A DNA stretch of 64,000 bases from Fragum whitleyi (GCA_948146395.1 OX411554.1:43351869-43415868), one strand, 5' to 3'. Counted from the stretch's first letter, positions 51,724 through 63,180 are shown. The notes: generated by a model not told the origin, from the sequence alone. Made by a program: numbers and translations.

Positions 51724-52094
51724 TGCGATGCAGTGCAGTTGACGAAGCACCAGACTCTCGGTCAGATGGTCAGAGGATCGATTCCTGTTCGTGGAAAATA
51801 TTCTTTCGGATACGTTCATCTATAACGGGATGAAACCATGCTTACAAGGGCTTATAGGGTGGCAAATTTAAAGTAAAGGAAGAAATCCACCAAATACATT
51901 TCAGTCAAAATTCTATGTCTATAAGAAATGGAACTTGGTCAATGCAAATGATGTAAATTGGTCACATACATTTATAAGACAGGTGTAATTTCTGTTGGTA
52001 CCAGAACTATGTTCTTAAACGTTTCATGAAATATTATGGAGCTTCAGGAAATTTAAGTCGGATGGCGGGTGTATTAAATTCTCAAAATTGAAGT

Positions 52095-52325
52095 CTCGTT
52101 TATTTTTCAATTGATTGATTAATTGAATGGAGTTTTACGCCGCTTTCAACATTTTTTCAGTAATATCGCGGCGCCTAACAATGGTTTCCTGGTATTTTTC
52201 TCACCAGTACAACCACCACATCCCTCCCTAGCCTCCAGCTGCTATCTCACATAGGTCTACGATTATCAACCCATTGGTGAGAGACAAATAGTCGGAAAGA
52301 ATGAGTGCCGCCGTCGGGGTTATTT
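52095..52325 (-). repeat. tRNA-derived SINE (body and tail), minus strand
   Basis: In reverse complement it reads ACCCATTGGTTGATAATCGT-type words, GTAGACCTATGTGAGATAGC, GGAAACCATTGTTAGGCGCC and GTTGAAAGCGGCGTAAAAC with an AATCAATCAAT tail. This matches the body and 3' end of the SINE at 55541. The tRNA head is not preserved. Confidence 0.7.
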
Positions 52326-53390
52326 TGCCAGATGAAAATATTTCTAAATATTTTCATTTTCCTAAAAAGAATTAGTAAAACTGTTTTGTAATCAAAGTGC
52401 TGAGATTCCTGAATGCATTAATTTTAAGTCTTCTAGTTCGAAAATGAAAATCAGGTCGTATAGACTAAGATCAGACTGTACGTAATGTGCAGGCTGGTCC
52501 CTTTTCTCATACTTCATGCGAGAGAAGTAATATTCCGAGTTCAGCATTACAAGAGATAAAAGGTAATCAACGAAGCGAGTTTAAAGTTCGACCTTTCTGT
52601 CCCAATTTTGGTCGAATGGTTAAAGAGGTCATGGACGCTTGATATAAGTAGCTGAAATAGTATCGTCTCATGTATTTCAATAATCAGGAACGAGTAACAA
52701 GAATGTCGTGACTACAGCTTGAATAAAGCTCTATTTAAGACATTTTGGCCGCATATCCTCGACATGATTCAAATCTTTCATAATGTCTCATTTTTTAAAA
52801 GACGAAGTAAAATTATATACGAAATATTGTTACGCGAAATTACGCCATAAAGATGCAATAATTTGCCAAGCTTAAGTGAATCCAAACCCCAGTTTCCGTT
52901 TTATTCACGTATGACCCGTTTCGCGAAAAGGGGCACTCTTTGAACTCCGTGAAATAACTATTTGATAACGAAACTAATTGCAGTACAGGTAAACAAGTGG
53001 TCGCTTTTCAAATATTTCTTATACGGGAAGGTAGTTTATATATTGTAGATTCGGAAAATCAGAAAAATGCAGAAAGTGTTGGCCCTAGTCAGGCTGCGCA
53101 ATACGCGCAGTCGGACTAGGTCGACACTTCACGCACTTCCCTTTTTGCGTAAAGGGGACTAATAATAATCCGGATATGTTAAATTCATAAAATGAAGACA
53201 TTGAAATAGGCTGTCGCAAAATAAGGATTTTGGGTGATTACCGATCTAAATATTCAAATTATGAATATTCCAACTACATGTATAAATATTGCAACTATTT
53301 ACAAGGTTTGTAGTAATTCTTGAATTCTTTCTCAAAACCCACGTAAAAAAACCCATGATCGGGCATATATAGACCATTGGGATATGAAAA
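52326..53390. other. Gene-free stretch with one diverged MITE
   Basis: 52909-53162 is a relative of the 47163 element (GACCCGTTTCGCGAAAAGGG, GAACTCCGTGAAATAACTAT, a CTGCGCAATACGCGCAG palindrome, TTTTTGCGTAAAGGGGAC). Nothing else is recognisable. Confidence 0.5.
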
Positions 53391-53396
53391 CGTATC

Positions 53397-53775
53397 TTGT
53401 CACCCTCATCAGCTGAATTGGTAGAGCCCCTGACTTCAAAACAATTGAAGGTCGGTCTTATGAGTTCGATTCCCGGACCGGTACACCAGCAAACTTATTT
53501 GAGCCTGTGCGTGACATTTCCAACAATTTCATGTGTGCATGATGGAAAGACGTTGAGTAGCCTGGCCACTCACGCAGTGCATCAGAGTTAATTTTGGGTT
53601 ATGAATAGCAATTTTAGGTCCGAAGCCATCTATTAAGCGCATAGTTAAGACTCTAATCAGACTGCTCGGCAGCACAGACTGGTCTGAGTCTCAACGTTGC
53701 GCACATGTGAAATTGTTGGAAATGTCACGCACCGGCTCATTTGTCTTTCGGATGAGACTTTACACCATCAAGATG
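53397..53775 (+). repeat. SINE interrupted by a GAGCCTGTG MITE
   Basis: A tRNA-like head (CATCAGCTGAATTGGTAGAG; GAGTTCGATTCCCGGACCGG; CACCAGCAAACTTATT) is the same family as 8578. At 53500 the SINE breaks off and resumes at about 53740 with TTTGTCTTTCGGATGAGACT, exactly where the 8578 copy reads CTTATTGTCTTTTCGGATGA. Confidence 0.85.
53500..53739. repeat. GAGCCTGTG MITE, intact copy nested in a SINE
   Basis: TGAGCCTGTGCGTGACATTT then CCAACAATTT at the left, and AAATTGTTGGAAATGTCACG then CACCGGCTCA at the right: 30-bp terminal inverted repeats, 240 bp. The flanks suggest a duplicated TT/TTT target. Confidence 0.9.
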
Positions 53776-55017
53776 GATAACTCCATTTTTGATAGAATTA
53801 TTTCCCTTTTTGGATCGATGCGCGTTTGGTTATTTTTCTATTTCTTTTTCTCTTTTTTCCCTTTTTTTGTTTGTTTTCTTTTCAGTATTCAGCACCTACA
53901 GCCGAGCATGGATATCGTTATGCCTTGTTCCGTTTTAAGACTATGGATAATATCTAAAAAAAAATAACACAAAATCCTTCACCCTACCTAAACTGGAGCA
54001 AATCTTTTATTACCAGTTTTGAAGATTTGTGTGTAAAATTATACTGCTTTATGTGAAATTAAATACCCACATGAGATGGGGCATGTGATAGCATAAGTCA
54101 GCATTTTTCTGAAGTTCATTTGGGTTAAAAGTAGACGATTCACTGATTAATATCGTATTACGCTCCCAGTTCCTTCATTTGAGTAAATATTTGTATTTGT
54201 AGACAAAAAAGAAACTCTAATTTGATAGATATACGTGAATAGAGGATATGTCATTATTTCCATATCTTATCAATACATCTTCCATTGAGTGAACAACTTA
54301 AGCTATATTTTCACGAGTGGCTCCGCAACTTTGTGAAATTATAGCTTGGTTGTTCCCAAAATGAAAGTAACATATATTCACGCACAAAAGTTATTCAAAT
54401 TCTTTATTACAGAAAATGGGATGTCATCCGCGCATGGAAATATTTTGGTATGATTTGAACGTGAATGACAATGTGTTGAAACCATCGATAATATAGGTTA
54501 CAATTAGAACACCCAATAAAATAAAATGAACGAAATGCGAGTTTTTTTCTTTATCAGACAGTGGCATTACTTTGATAATTTCACTGGTTTAGCGATGGAT
54601 GAATAATCGGTTGGAAAGTATTAACGATAACCACGTTATAGCCTTGACGTAATACATTTTCAATTCCTGTTTATATTTTTCTTATTTAGTGCTGATTTTT
54701 TTTGTCGTTGTTATTTTTGATGATGATGGCATTTCACAGCTATTCAAATTCATTTGGTTCCCAGTTTACAATATTTCACGCTGTCATTCACAATTCTCTA
54801 TGCGAGGATCAAATTTCCATACATAGTCTACAATTTTTGCATTTTTTTTTCTTTTCATTTTATTTTTTCTCATTCTGTCACCTTAGCAACGACCTTGGAT
54901 ATGTCTGGGTATATCATGTTAATCATCTTACCCATACGTGATCCCCATTTTCTTGCAAGTCTTACCCGAGCTACAGATAGAGGGGGTAGTTTGAGGTTTA
55001 GATCAAATAATTTCACC
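53776..55017. other. Gene-free stretch
   Basis: A pyrimidine-rich tract lies at 53826-53884, and a fragment of the 33369 foldback at 54290-54365 (GCTATATTTTCACGAGTGGC ... AATTATAGC). No exon is recognisable. Confidence 0.45.
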
Positions 55018-55135
55018 TGTCGTAAAACAAATCCGATGTTGTTGGTAATTGTTGGAATCGTCTCATCGAGACGATTCAAATGAGTACCCACAACATTGGG
55101 TTTCGTTGAGAAATAAAGATTTTAGACTGGCTTCT
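55018..55135 (+). repeat. Palindrome-centred repeat, copy 3
   Basis: TTGGAATCGTCTCATCGAGA then CGATTCAAATGAGTACC, outer arms TGTTGTTGG/CCACAACA, then AAATAAAGATTTTAGACTGG. Related to 16998 and 37090. Confidence 0.7.
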
Positions 55136-55540
55136 GTAACTACGTCTTACCCGGGGTATATGGAGTACATGTAACTATCATGATGTGCCCGAATGTAATG
55201 GCATGTATACGTAGGTATTACATAACATCGGTGAGGCGACCGTAATATCGTAACTACACCTAAAGTAAGGCAAAGCTACGTTATTTTGTCACCCAATGAC
55301 GATAATGTATAATTATAAAAAGAATGTAGGCCTTAGTTGAAGTACGCGAGCATTGACTTTGTCGAAATGCACTATTCTTGCCTCCTGACCAGGGTATAAA
55401 CGTTCATGTCAGCGGAGTGTGAATGAGCGATTTTGCCTTCTATGCTATTGTATTCATATTTCAACAATTATGCATTTTTGGTAGATTTTAACCAGCTTGA
55501 TTCAAGTTTGTCGTGAAATGATTAAAAACTTAAAAAACCA

Positions 55541-55817
55541 ACGTCATAGCGCAGTCGGTAGCTTGTCGGCCTCTTAATCAAGAGGTCACGGGTTCGATCA
55601 CCGACGGCGGCACTGATCCTTTCTGACTTTTTGTATCCAACCAATGGGTCGATAGCCGTAGACCTATGTAGGATAGCAGCTGGAGGCTAGCAAAGGGTGT
55701 AATGGTAGTACTGGTGTAGGAAATAACAGGAACCCATTGTTAGGTGCTCTTGCCGCCGAGTGATAACTAAAAGATTGTTGAGAGCGGCGTTAAATCCCAT
55801 TGAAACAAACAAACAAA
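55541..55817 (+). repeat. tRNA-derived SINE, full-length
   Basis: A-box CATAGCGCAGTCGGTAGCTT, B-box GGGTTCGATCACCG, body GTCGATAGCCGTAGACCTAT and GGAACCCATTGTTAGGTGCT, and tail TTGAGAGCGGCGTTAAATCC followed by AAACAAACAAA. Partial relatives at 52095 (minus), 56160-56360, 58130-58233 and 59388. Confidence 0.85.
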
Positions 55818-56044
55818 AATTAAAAAGAAAGATGAGTAGAATAAAATCATATTGCGGGTGAATGCATGCTGATATTAGTCTATACTGTCTACAAAAGCTG
55901 TACGTATAGCAGAAACATGCCCCAAAAAGCGCGAGATGAATGAAACCCTTGTATGATATGATTGAAAAGTTCCCAAAAGGTTGCTTCACTCAGTGGCGAC
56001 TAACAAAGGCAACGTCTTTCTCTTTAACTTAACATTACTGCAGA

Positions 56045-56165
56045 AAACACCCTCGTTAAAATGACAAGTTGAATGATTTTGGATTGATCTTGGAATGATA
56101 TTGAATGAGTGTATGGAGCGAGTTTTGAATCATTCAACTTGTCAATTTCACGATGTTGCTAACTG
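56045..56165. repeat. TACAGTTACATCGTGAAATTGA element, short copy
   Basis: AAATGACAAGTTGAATGATT and AATCATTCAACTTGTCAATT form inverted arms, ending TCACGATGTTGCTAACTGTA. This is a shortened member of the family at 49998. Confidence 0.65.
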
Positions 56166-56851
56166 TAGCGCATCATAGTCCTTGGTTAGATCGAGACCGT
56201 AGTACGCATTCTTTCTGACATTTTCCTTTCGTCCATAGGTAGCCGATCGTGAACCTATGTTGGATGAGCAGCTGGACGGGATATCGGGTAGTTTTGTAGC
56301 GAGAAATATCAGGAATCCATGGTTTGCTTTGCAAACCGCCGGGATATGATTGAAAAACTACAGTGACTTTCATATATATTTTTTTCACTCGAGGATAACA
56401 CGATAAAGGGTCGAATGACTCTTATTATCATCGTGGTCCTAACCCATTCCAGTTCTTATCCTGCACATAGAGAGAGGCAATGGGTTCTTACCACTGCTTC
56501 CCATTTTTACAACTGGGTGGACTGGGGCGCTGTAAAGTGTCCTACCCAAATACACTACCCGCCTTCGGTCAGTCTCGAAACGGCAACCACCAGGTTACAA
56601 ACCGAGCGTACTGACCACTCGACAAACGAGCCAGACAATGTAATGTTTCAATAATGCTGCGAAAAAGACCCTATATTGAGATTATCCGTTCCGTCTAGAA
56701 AGAAACCGAGGTTTATGGGATCAGGCACGGCCGTACCGCACCGCTGGTCAGGTCAATTTTTCCCTTTGATAAAACAGAGTCCAATTATTGTCCCGATGAT
56801 ACCATTGCAAGAAAGAACACGAAAAAGCGACCTTAGGCGTGATGCGGTTAA

Positions 56852-57334
56852 TAACATCGTGAAATTGACTGTGTGAACGATTTTGGAATGATTTCGGAAT
56901 GACGTTGAATGATTGAAGGAAGCGAGTTTTGGGTGAGATTTAAGGGAGTTGAATGATTGAAAGGAGCGAGTTTTGATTGAAATCTAAGGAAGGTAGTCCA
57001 ATACTTTATATGTATTACCTCCCTTTAATAATATATGCATAAAAGTTCTATAAATAGTTCCCTATTTCTCCAAGAACCAATCAGACGCTTAAAACTTCAA
57101 TTATGTCAGTGAAATCTTGCTTTATTCATTTTGAAGGCAGCTGTTGATCCTATATTTTTAGTTATTTTCAGCGTCTTTGAATGGTATGAGTGAGTGTTTG
57201 GAATGAATGAATGAATGAATGAATGAAATGAATGAATGAATGAATGAATGAATGAATGAATGAATCGCTGATTGATCGATTTAGAATGGTTTTGATTGCG
57301 ATAAATTAAAATTCCACGATGTAACTAACTGTAT
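56852..57334. repeat. TACAGTTACATCGTGAAATTGA element, copy with GAAT microsatellite
   Basis: TAACATCGTGAAATTGACTG at the left and AATTCCACGATGTAACTAAC then TGTA at the right. The interior repeats GAATGATTGAAGGAAGCGAG and holds a GAAT/TGAA tetranucleotide run at 57203-57265. Confidence 0.75.
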
Positions 57335-58366
57335 CATAGATACAAGTAATTTCAAATTTAAAACACAATAGAAGAGATTTGTTGATTTACTTACTTTTTA
57401 CTAACACTACTTATTGTAAAGGTTTGAAAGCAAAGGAAAGCAAAATCAATGAATATCTAATAATATTAAAATTGATAATAATTAATTTGGAAAAATATGG
57501 AAATACAGTGAGGTTTTTAAAAGATCGCTTCAGCAGATTAAAGATTTTTAAATGTTGATAAAATCTTATTCAAATAGTCACACATGTTAGATCCTACTTT
57601 AAAGGTTGTTCACATTTTAAATAAAAGGGTCACATTTAGGATGTGTGCCCTGAATAGGGGTCGGATAGGGTTCCGTAAACAGCTAAAAGGCGAATGAACT
57701 TTTTGTTTGTACTTTGACTTTAAAGTAGAACATGTATAATTCATCGAATTACGCTGAGCACCATGTTACGACAACATATAATGATTTAAAAAATGTGCGT
57801 TGTTGCTGTTGTTGTTTAATCACATTGATAATTAGCCTATTATACATGACTTTCCCCTGGCAGGGAGGAGCCTAAGTAGCGGGTCGTTGCACTTAAGGTT
57901 ACGGCAAATCAGCTTTTAAGTATAATGACTTACTTTGACATAAATAACTTGTAGGTTGATAATCAAACCCCCGTAACTTCAGATTGTTCAAGCTGAAGTT
58001 ACGTGGCTTTTGTTACCAAACGATGGAATATGTTCAGTTTCTCTAAGCTCGTGAATCCTCTTGGTTAAAATTGGGTAATGCTATTTGCATGCGTTAGCGA
58101 TAATAGTCGATTTACCTTTGAAAGAAAGGATGTGTTGGTTGTATTGGTTAGCGAAATACCAGGAAACCATTGTTAGGTGCTCATAACTGAAATAATGTTG
58201 AAAGCGGCGTTAAATTCCATTCAATCAATCAATTACCTTTGAAAGAACCCAAAATATCGATAATTAAACTCGCCAAATTACATCACGGCTAACCAACGCC
58301 CTGACAGTTTTAAAATAGTAGCGCAGGATACCAGTAAGTAATAGATTAGAAGTACATGTATGTATT

Positions 58367-58370
<4 letters not shown>
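57335..58370. other. Gene-free stretch
   Basis: Contains a CGTAACTTCAGCTT-type hairpin at 57967-58010 (CCCGTAACTTCAGATTGTTC / AAGCTGAAGTTACGTGG) and a SINE 3' tail at 58130-58233 (AACCATTGTTAGGTGCTC; AAAGCGGCGTTAAATTCC). No exon. Confidence 0.5.

Positions 58371-58372
<2 letters not shown>

Positions 58373-58449
<77 letters not shown>
58373..58449 (+). repeat. (TA)n microsatellite
   Basis: An uninterrupted TA tract of about 77 nt. The open frame across it is a repeat artefact. Confidence 0.95.
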
Positions 58450-58454
<5 letters not shown>

Positions 58455-58534
58455 CTTTAAATGTAACATTTTGCATTAAATATTCTCAAAATATTTAAAT
58501 CAAATCCTCTAGATACTCTTTTGGTAAAAATAAT

Positions 58535-58535
58535 A

Positions 58536-58569
<34 letters not shown>

Positions 58570-58980
58570 ATTTTTAAACAAAATCTTAGGGTCGCGTGTT
58601 CAAATCATGAGCTGTTACAAATAACATACTACTCGAATTAGACACTCAATTGAAGCGCTGTCTTTCAAAGTTTTTTTGCAGAGAACGTTAAATGTTGTGA
58701 GTATAGTTTTTTTTTTTTATTTTTGGCGCTTGCACTATCCTTCGCAACGAATGACCATCATTTGGGGTATCGCTCAATTGCTTCAATAACACGACAAATG
58801 AGAATCAATCAGAGAGACAATATGGTATCTCAAGATCACTCAACGGATGTTCTAAAATTATAGAAAGAAAGTCAAACTAACTTATGGACTAAGACCCCCC
58901 CCCCCCCCCCCCCCACACACACACAAAAAAGAAAACAAAAAAACAACAACAACAACAACAACAACAAAAAACGAATAAAA
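58535..58980. repeat. Cluster of homopolymer and simple repeats
   Basis: Poly-A at about 58541-58569, poly-C at about 58893-58914 followed by ACACACAC, and an (ACAACA)n run at 58942-58972. Such runs are prone to assembly error. Confidence 0.85.
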
Positions 58981-59387
58981 AAATGATAATCCTTACGCAC
59001 AACGTTTTGGTCAAAATTATAACTTACGTTAATTGCGTTTAATTAAAACTGATTTACTAACAAATGCTTCACGGATAAATTTTGTATGAACCCAATTATA
59101 ACAATTTCTTTGGCCTTAAACGGGGATCATCTCATTTAACACTATATTTTCGGATGTCTACCTTTATTGGATGACATAACTCTTCATCTAATACATTGGG
59201 AAACAGGTAACATTTTACTTTACCCTTCATGTAATTCAAATTGTATTTAATTCTTTTGCATATTTAGTACATGTATTTCCTTTTGTTGTTTTCATGCACA
59301 CGTAAGCTCCATAATATCTCAACTTGCCACATGCAGGTATAACCGTAAAGCATTCACGACTTCGGCTTTTCTGATTTGCGAGGCGCC

Positions 59388-59600
59388 GTCATCGCGCAGT
59401 TGGTAGCGCACCGGAAGCGCAGTTGGTAGCGCACCGGAATCTCGATCATGGCGAACCGGGTTCGTGCACCGAAGGTGATACAGTTTCTCTCAGACGTTTG
59501 TATCCCGCCTATCGGTGAATAAATTGTAAAATTATACGGGATGGGCAGCTGGGACCCGTTTTACTTAACATCTTAACATCTTACGACAAAATTAATTGTA
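59388..59600 (+). repeat. SINE with duplicated A-box
   Basis: GCGCAGTTGGTAGCGCACCG occurs twice in a row (about 59396 and 59418), followed by a B-box-like GGGTTCGTGCACCG. The internal promoter box is thus doubled. Body words are weak, and a related 3' part lies around 59690-59770. Confidence 0.7.
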
Positions 59601-59767
59601 AGTCAAAACTACAAATCGCAACTAGTGTTTTCAATTATTGCTAGATTCTGCCTTGCGATATTTCATAGGAATCGTCTTTGGAAAAGATACCATAGTAGTA
59701 TTTGCGAGATAAATACCACGAATCCATAATTAGGCGCTCCAGCCGCTTAGATATGACTGTAAGGCCT

Positions 59768-59850
59768 TATGATAATCGACTTTAGGATAGTGGAACGGTA
59801 ATAGTCCCGCAACATTTCCGAAACGTTGCGGAACTATTAAGGGGCCACTA
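59768..59850. repeat. Hairpin around GTTGCGG
   Basis: GTAATAGTCCCGCAACATTT pairs with AAACGTTGCGGAACTATTA, with outer AGGATAGTGG/CCACTACCTTA arms. Confidence 0.65.
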
Positions 59851-60221
59851 CCTTAATCACCATTCTTACAAATCGTTTGTGGTCTACCAATTTTTTTTAA
59901 ACTACGACTGTAGTTACTAGAACTTTTGTAGCACACTGACGTTATAATTATTTTCAGTAAGCCTATAGATGAAATTGACCTTTTGGCCCTGTGGTGTCTA
60001 CTTTTATAGGACCAATACAGATGTTGTAAATGTATATTTAAAGCTCCACTGGCCAAAAGTAGGCGAGCTAATGCCGTGGCGTTATAATTGGGAATTTGTA
60101 CCCACATGACTTTTGATTCAGTAGATCTTTTCTCACATAGCTATATGCCCTCGATGCTTAGAGCAAACAGTCGTAAGATTGCTCCTATCCTTTTGTACCC
60201 ATATGTAATAAGAATTATTAA

Positions 60222-60535
60222 AATATGACCTAGGTCGCGGGAGTAAAATAAAGCCATAGAATATTTTTGATATTACAAGGGTGTTATTTCACAAATGAAA
60301 TAACTGTGCAAATAAGCCAAGAACGTATATAGCAGCGTTATATTTTGGACGTGTAAATGACCGCATTACGCTTTTACTGACGTCATTTCGCAAACGCCGA
60401 TATGTATTTCGCTGAATTGCTTGAATCGATAAATATGTGGGATTTCCCCGTTTGATCACAAAAAATCAGGTCAAATTATAAATAGAATATCAAATTTGTG
60501 CACATTAAATACCGAATTCATTTATCGAAAAAAGG
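60222..60535 (+). repeat. Element with CGCGGGAGTAAAATAA end, plus orientation
   Basis: ACCTAGGTCGCGGGAGTAAA, GGGTGTTATTTCACAAATGA and ACTGACGTCATTTCGCAAAC follow the reverse complement of 49415-49810. It ends near ATACCGAATTCATTTATCG. Confidence 0.65.
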
Positions 60536-60639
60536 ACCAATCTAATTTTTATTTGAATTTTAGTATTTATGTCACTAAACGTCATATCCGAAATGACGTA
60601 TTTATCCTGTCACTAGCTATAAATATTGCCTGATAAAAG

Positions 60640-60722
60640 GGGGTATGATAAACTTGTTGATATCAGGTCACTTGATCACGTGACAGCTTTATCATGTCAC
60701 TTGGTCACGTGACCTGCCGGAT
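60640..60722. promoter_or_regulatory. Paired CACGTG (E-box) palindromes
   Basis: TCACTTGATCACGTGACAGC and TCACTTGGTCACGTGACCTG form an approximate 36-bp direct repeat, each with a CACGTG core. They lie about 1 kb upstream of the 61677 gene. Regulatory role is unproven. Confidence 0.35.
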
Positions 60723-61374
60723 CTTCTTTTTGCGGCTATCAGGTCTGAAAACAGTCCTCTCTAACATTTTTTTCTTTTGAATTTGAGTGTCTAGTTCTGA
60801 AAAAAAATTCATTCGATTCTCATATATTTTTAAAATCAAGTCGCGACCATATCGATGACGTAGTACATGACTGATGACGTAATCTATAAAATTGTGATGA
60901 AGCTTATCTCGGTGTTTACATTCGACCTCGAAAACTGTCAGGATTTTAAAACATTTATCTGAATGGATTCAACGCAGATATTATTCGCATGAGGAGGATT
61001 TCGGAGATAGTAGCTTTGCATCTGATCTCAATCTATGTCCATCCTCTGATTTAGAGCAAGGAAGGCATTGAATTGAGATTTGGTTTTAGCTGCATGACAA
61101 CAAAACTTCGGAGAAAAAAGGACGTTTGAGATTGCGAAAATCTTCTTAATCATTAAAGTATTACAGTTTTCTTTTGTTAAATATTTTCTTGCTACAGCAT
61201 CAGAAATCCTTTCAATTATCGAGCTCTTAAGCCGTTAGCGATCGCCCAAACTCCTCCACCCATTCACCCTTATGACGAGGACTCGCCGACATCGAAGTTG
61301 TAAATCGGGATCGGATTAAATTTTCGTAAATAAATAACGATTAGACTTTAGAAAAAGATTGTAACAGGATAAAT

Positions 61375-61516
61375 AGAATAGATGATAGGTGACTTGAGAT
61401 GAAAAAGTTTATCGGGCTCGGCTACGGAATTTATCCGGTTCGCCACCGGCTCACCAGATAAATTCCTACGCCTTGCCCGATAAACTTTTCCATATCAAGT
61501 CACCAACCATCTATTC
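61375..61516. repeat. Foldback MITE in the proximal promoter of the 61677 gene
   Basis: AGAATAGATGATAGGTGACT-type left arm with AAAAGTTTATCGGGCTCGGC pairs with GCCTTGCCCGATAAACTTTT and AGTCACCAACCATCTATTCT. The arms run most of the element, about 60 bp each, with the centre near CCGGTTCGCCACCGG. It ends about 25 bp before the TATA box. Confidence 0.85.
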
Positions 61517-61539
61517 TCTATATCTACGTTCAGCCGCCA

Positions 61540-61676
61540 TATATAAACCCCTAAACGTTAACGCAAAGCAACGTCTACTTCCGTTTGACGTTATATCCAA
61601 GAAACGTCAACTTCCGTTCGACGCGACATAACGACGTAGATGATAGCGATAACATTTATTGAATTAAACGAAAAAT
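61540..61676 (+). promoter_or_regulatory. Core promoter: TATA box and repeated ETS-like motif
   Basis: TATATAAA lies at 61540-61547, about 130 bp before the ATG. Two near-identical 21-bp words follow, AACGTCTACTTCCGTTTGAC (61570) and AACGTCAACTTCCGTTCGAC (61603), 33 bp apart. ACTTCCGTT is the complement of an ETS-type CGGAAGT site, and GACGT is a CRE half-site. Binding is inferred from motif only. Confidence 0.5.
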
Positions 61677-62409
61677 ATGGGAAGATCTTTTAAATCGAGA
61701 TTTAGAGATTTTTTCTGCTGCTTTAATAACGACATTGACGACGTGATTTCGCCGTCACCAATAGTAAGCAGCAGTACATCTAGTGGAGATATAGAATCAC
61801 ACGCCATTGAAGTCGAAGATGAAGTAGATGTAAAGGTCAGAGTGGCCTATAATATTGTTGAAACACCGCATGGTAAAGTCATTGAGGTTTTCGGAGCCGA
61901 TGATAAAGAAGCCAACGTTATTGAGGTTGTAAATGATGGAGCAACCAAGGTCAAATGCACTGCAGCCGGTATTGGGCGACAGATTCTGGAGTCTTATCTG
62001 AGCAACGACGCTAAAGATATCGGACAACAAAATTGTGGCGTCCCAAAGAAGAAAGAGGATAAAAGATTCTGTCAGGCGGCTACATACCAAGGTCGGATAC
62101 CAAACTGGAAAGCCGTAAATCTATGGAGCAGGCATTTGAGCGAGTCCCTATCAACAGCCGACGTCTCAATTTCTAATACACCAGAAGTGCTGCTCTTCTC
62201 CAACGTAAACCTCGACAAAGTTGAAATCCCAATGATGAAGGCTTCACTTCCTAGAGAAGCCAACAAACGACATGTTCCTTTGAGCAAATCAGAATATAGA
62301 GTTGTATCAATTATTGAGCAGAGAGTGGTATCTACCATCGATACACGAGACAGGAGGGTGAGACCGAAAGCTGCACGAGGCGCACGAACAGCACACAGTC
62401 AATCATTTG
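61677..62409 (+). CDS. First coding exon of an unrecognised gene, runs out of window
   Basis: ATG opens a 244-codon frame ending in phase 1 at donor G|GTAAGT (62410). I do not recognise the family. The N-terminus MGRSFKSRFRDFFCCF has Gly2, a basic-aromatic stretch and a Cys pair, which could suit N-terminal acylation and membrane attachment; position 6 is Lys rather than the usual Ser/Thr, so myristoylation is uncertain. Acidic, Val-rich middle (EVEDEVDVKVRVAYNIVETP), then a Lys/Arg-rich tail (DTRDRRVRPKAARGARTAHS). No signal peptide or membrane helix. The start is supported by the TATA box and 5' context. The following exons are not identified within the remaining 1.6 kb. Confidence 0.7.
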
Positions 62410-62502
62410 GTAAGTCATTTATTATGTTATTTCCTTTAGCAGTATCGTCGGTACGAATGTAAACGTGTTAATGTAACTCTTATAACCATTTTTATCCCTT
62501 GC

Positions 62503-62765
62503 CGTTCGGCGAAGGGGATATAGTAATGGTTTCCGTCCGTCATTCCGTCACTAAACCTATCCGGAGCATATCTCCTAAAGAATGATAGATATCGACTTGA
62601 ACCTTTATCGGTGGATAGATCTCATGGAGAAGAAGTGTGTTGCACAAGAACTACAACTCTTGCTTGCATAATTTTGGAGTTATTGTCCTTTGATTAGGCT
62701 TCAGTTTACTATCAAGCTTTGATGGCGGGGGATGGCTATGTCTAACATGGCTCTTGTTATGATTA
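62503..62765 (+). repeat. Repeat with CCGTTCGGCGAAGGGGATAT head
   Basis: CCTTGCCGTTCGGCGAAGGG hairpin head, TCCGTCCGTCATTCCGTC run, CCGGAGCATATCTCCTAAAG, and TGGCTCTTGTT end. Same general plan as the other TCCGTC families. Its tail (GATGGCGGGGGATGGCTATG) recurs at 63073. Confidence 0.65.
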
Positions 62766-62785
62766 TTTTACTCTTTGATACATAT

Positions 62786-63180
62786 ATTATCACCATCACC
62801 ATCACCATCATCATCCAAATCATCATCACTATCAAGCTAAAGTGTCTTGCCTCAGGTGCTGGTTCCTTCCTGTGTCTGTGTGTGGTCTTGTGAGACCGTC
62901 AGGATATATGTGTTGTTCTCTTACTATCTGTTTGTCAGTCTGCACCATAAGAGAGCACATGTAAGACTGCCTTACCACATGCTAAGGAGTGACGGGTTAA
63001 CTCCCCTTGATCAGTGACCCATGACCGTGACCTAGACTGGACACAGTGATAACCCTTAACCACAACAAAGCTTTGATGGCGGGGGATGGCTATGTCTAAC
63101 ATGGCTCTTGTTATGATTATTTTTACTCTTTGATACATATATCATCATCATCACCATCATCATCTACAACTTTAATGTTA
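62786..63180 (+). repeat. CAT/ATC trinucleotide tracts with a duplicated flank
   Basis: (CATCAC)n/(CATCAT)n tracts at 62786-62836 and 63143-63166. The block AGCTTTGATGGCGGGGGATG to TTTGATACATATA precedes both, so the tail of the 62503 repeat and its microsatellite are duplicated about 350 bp apart. Confidence 0.75.

Noticed and set aside
55687..55989. Minus-strand 100-codon open frame
   Set aside because: It overlaps the 3' half of a SINE on the opposite strand and has no domain.
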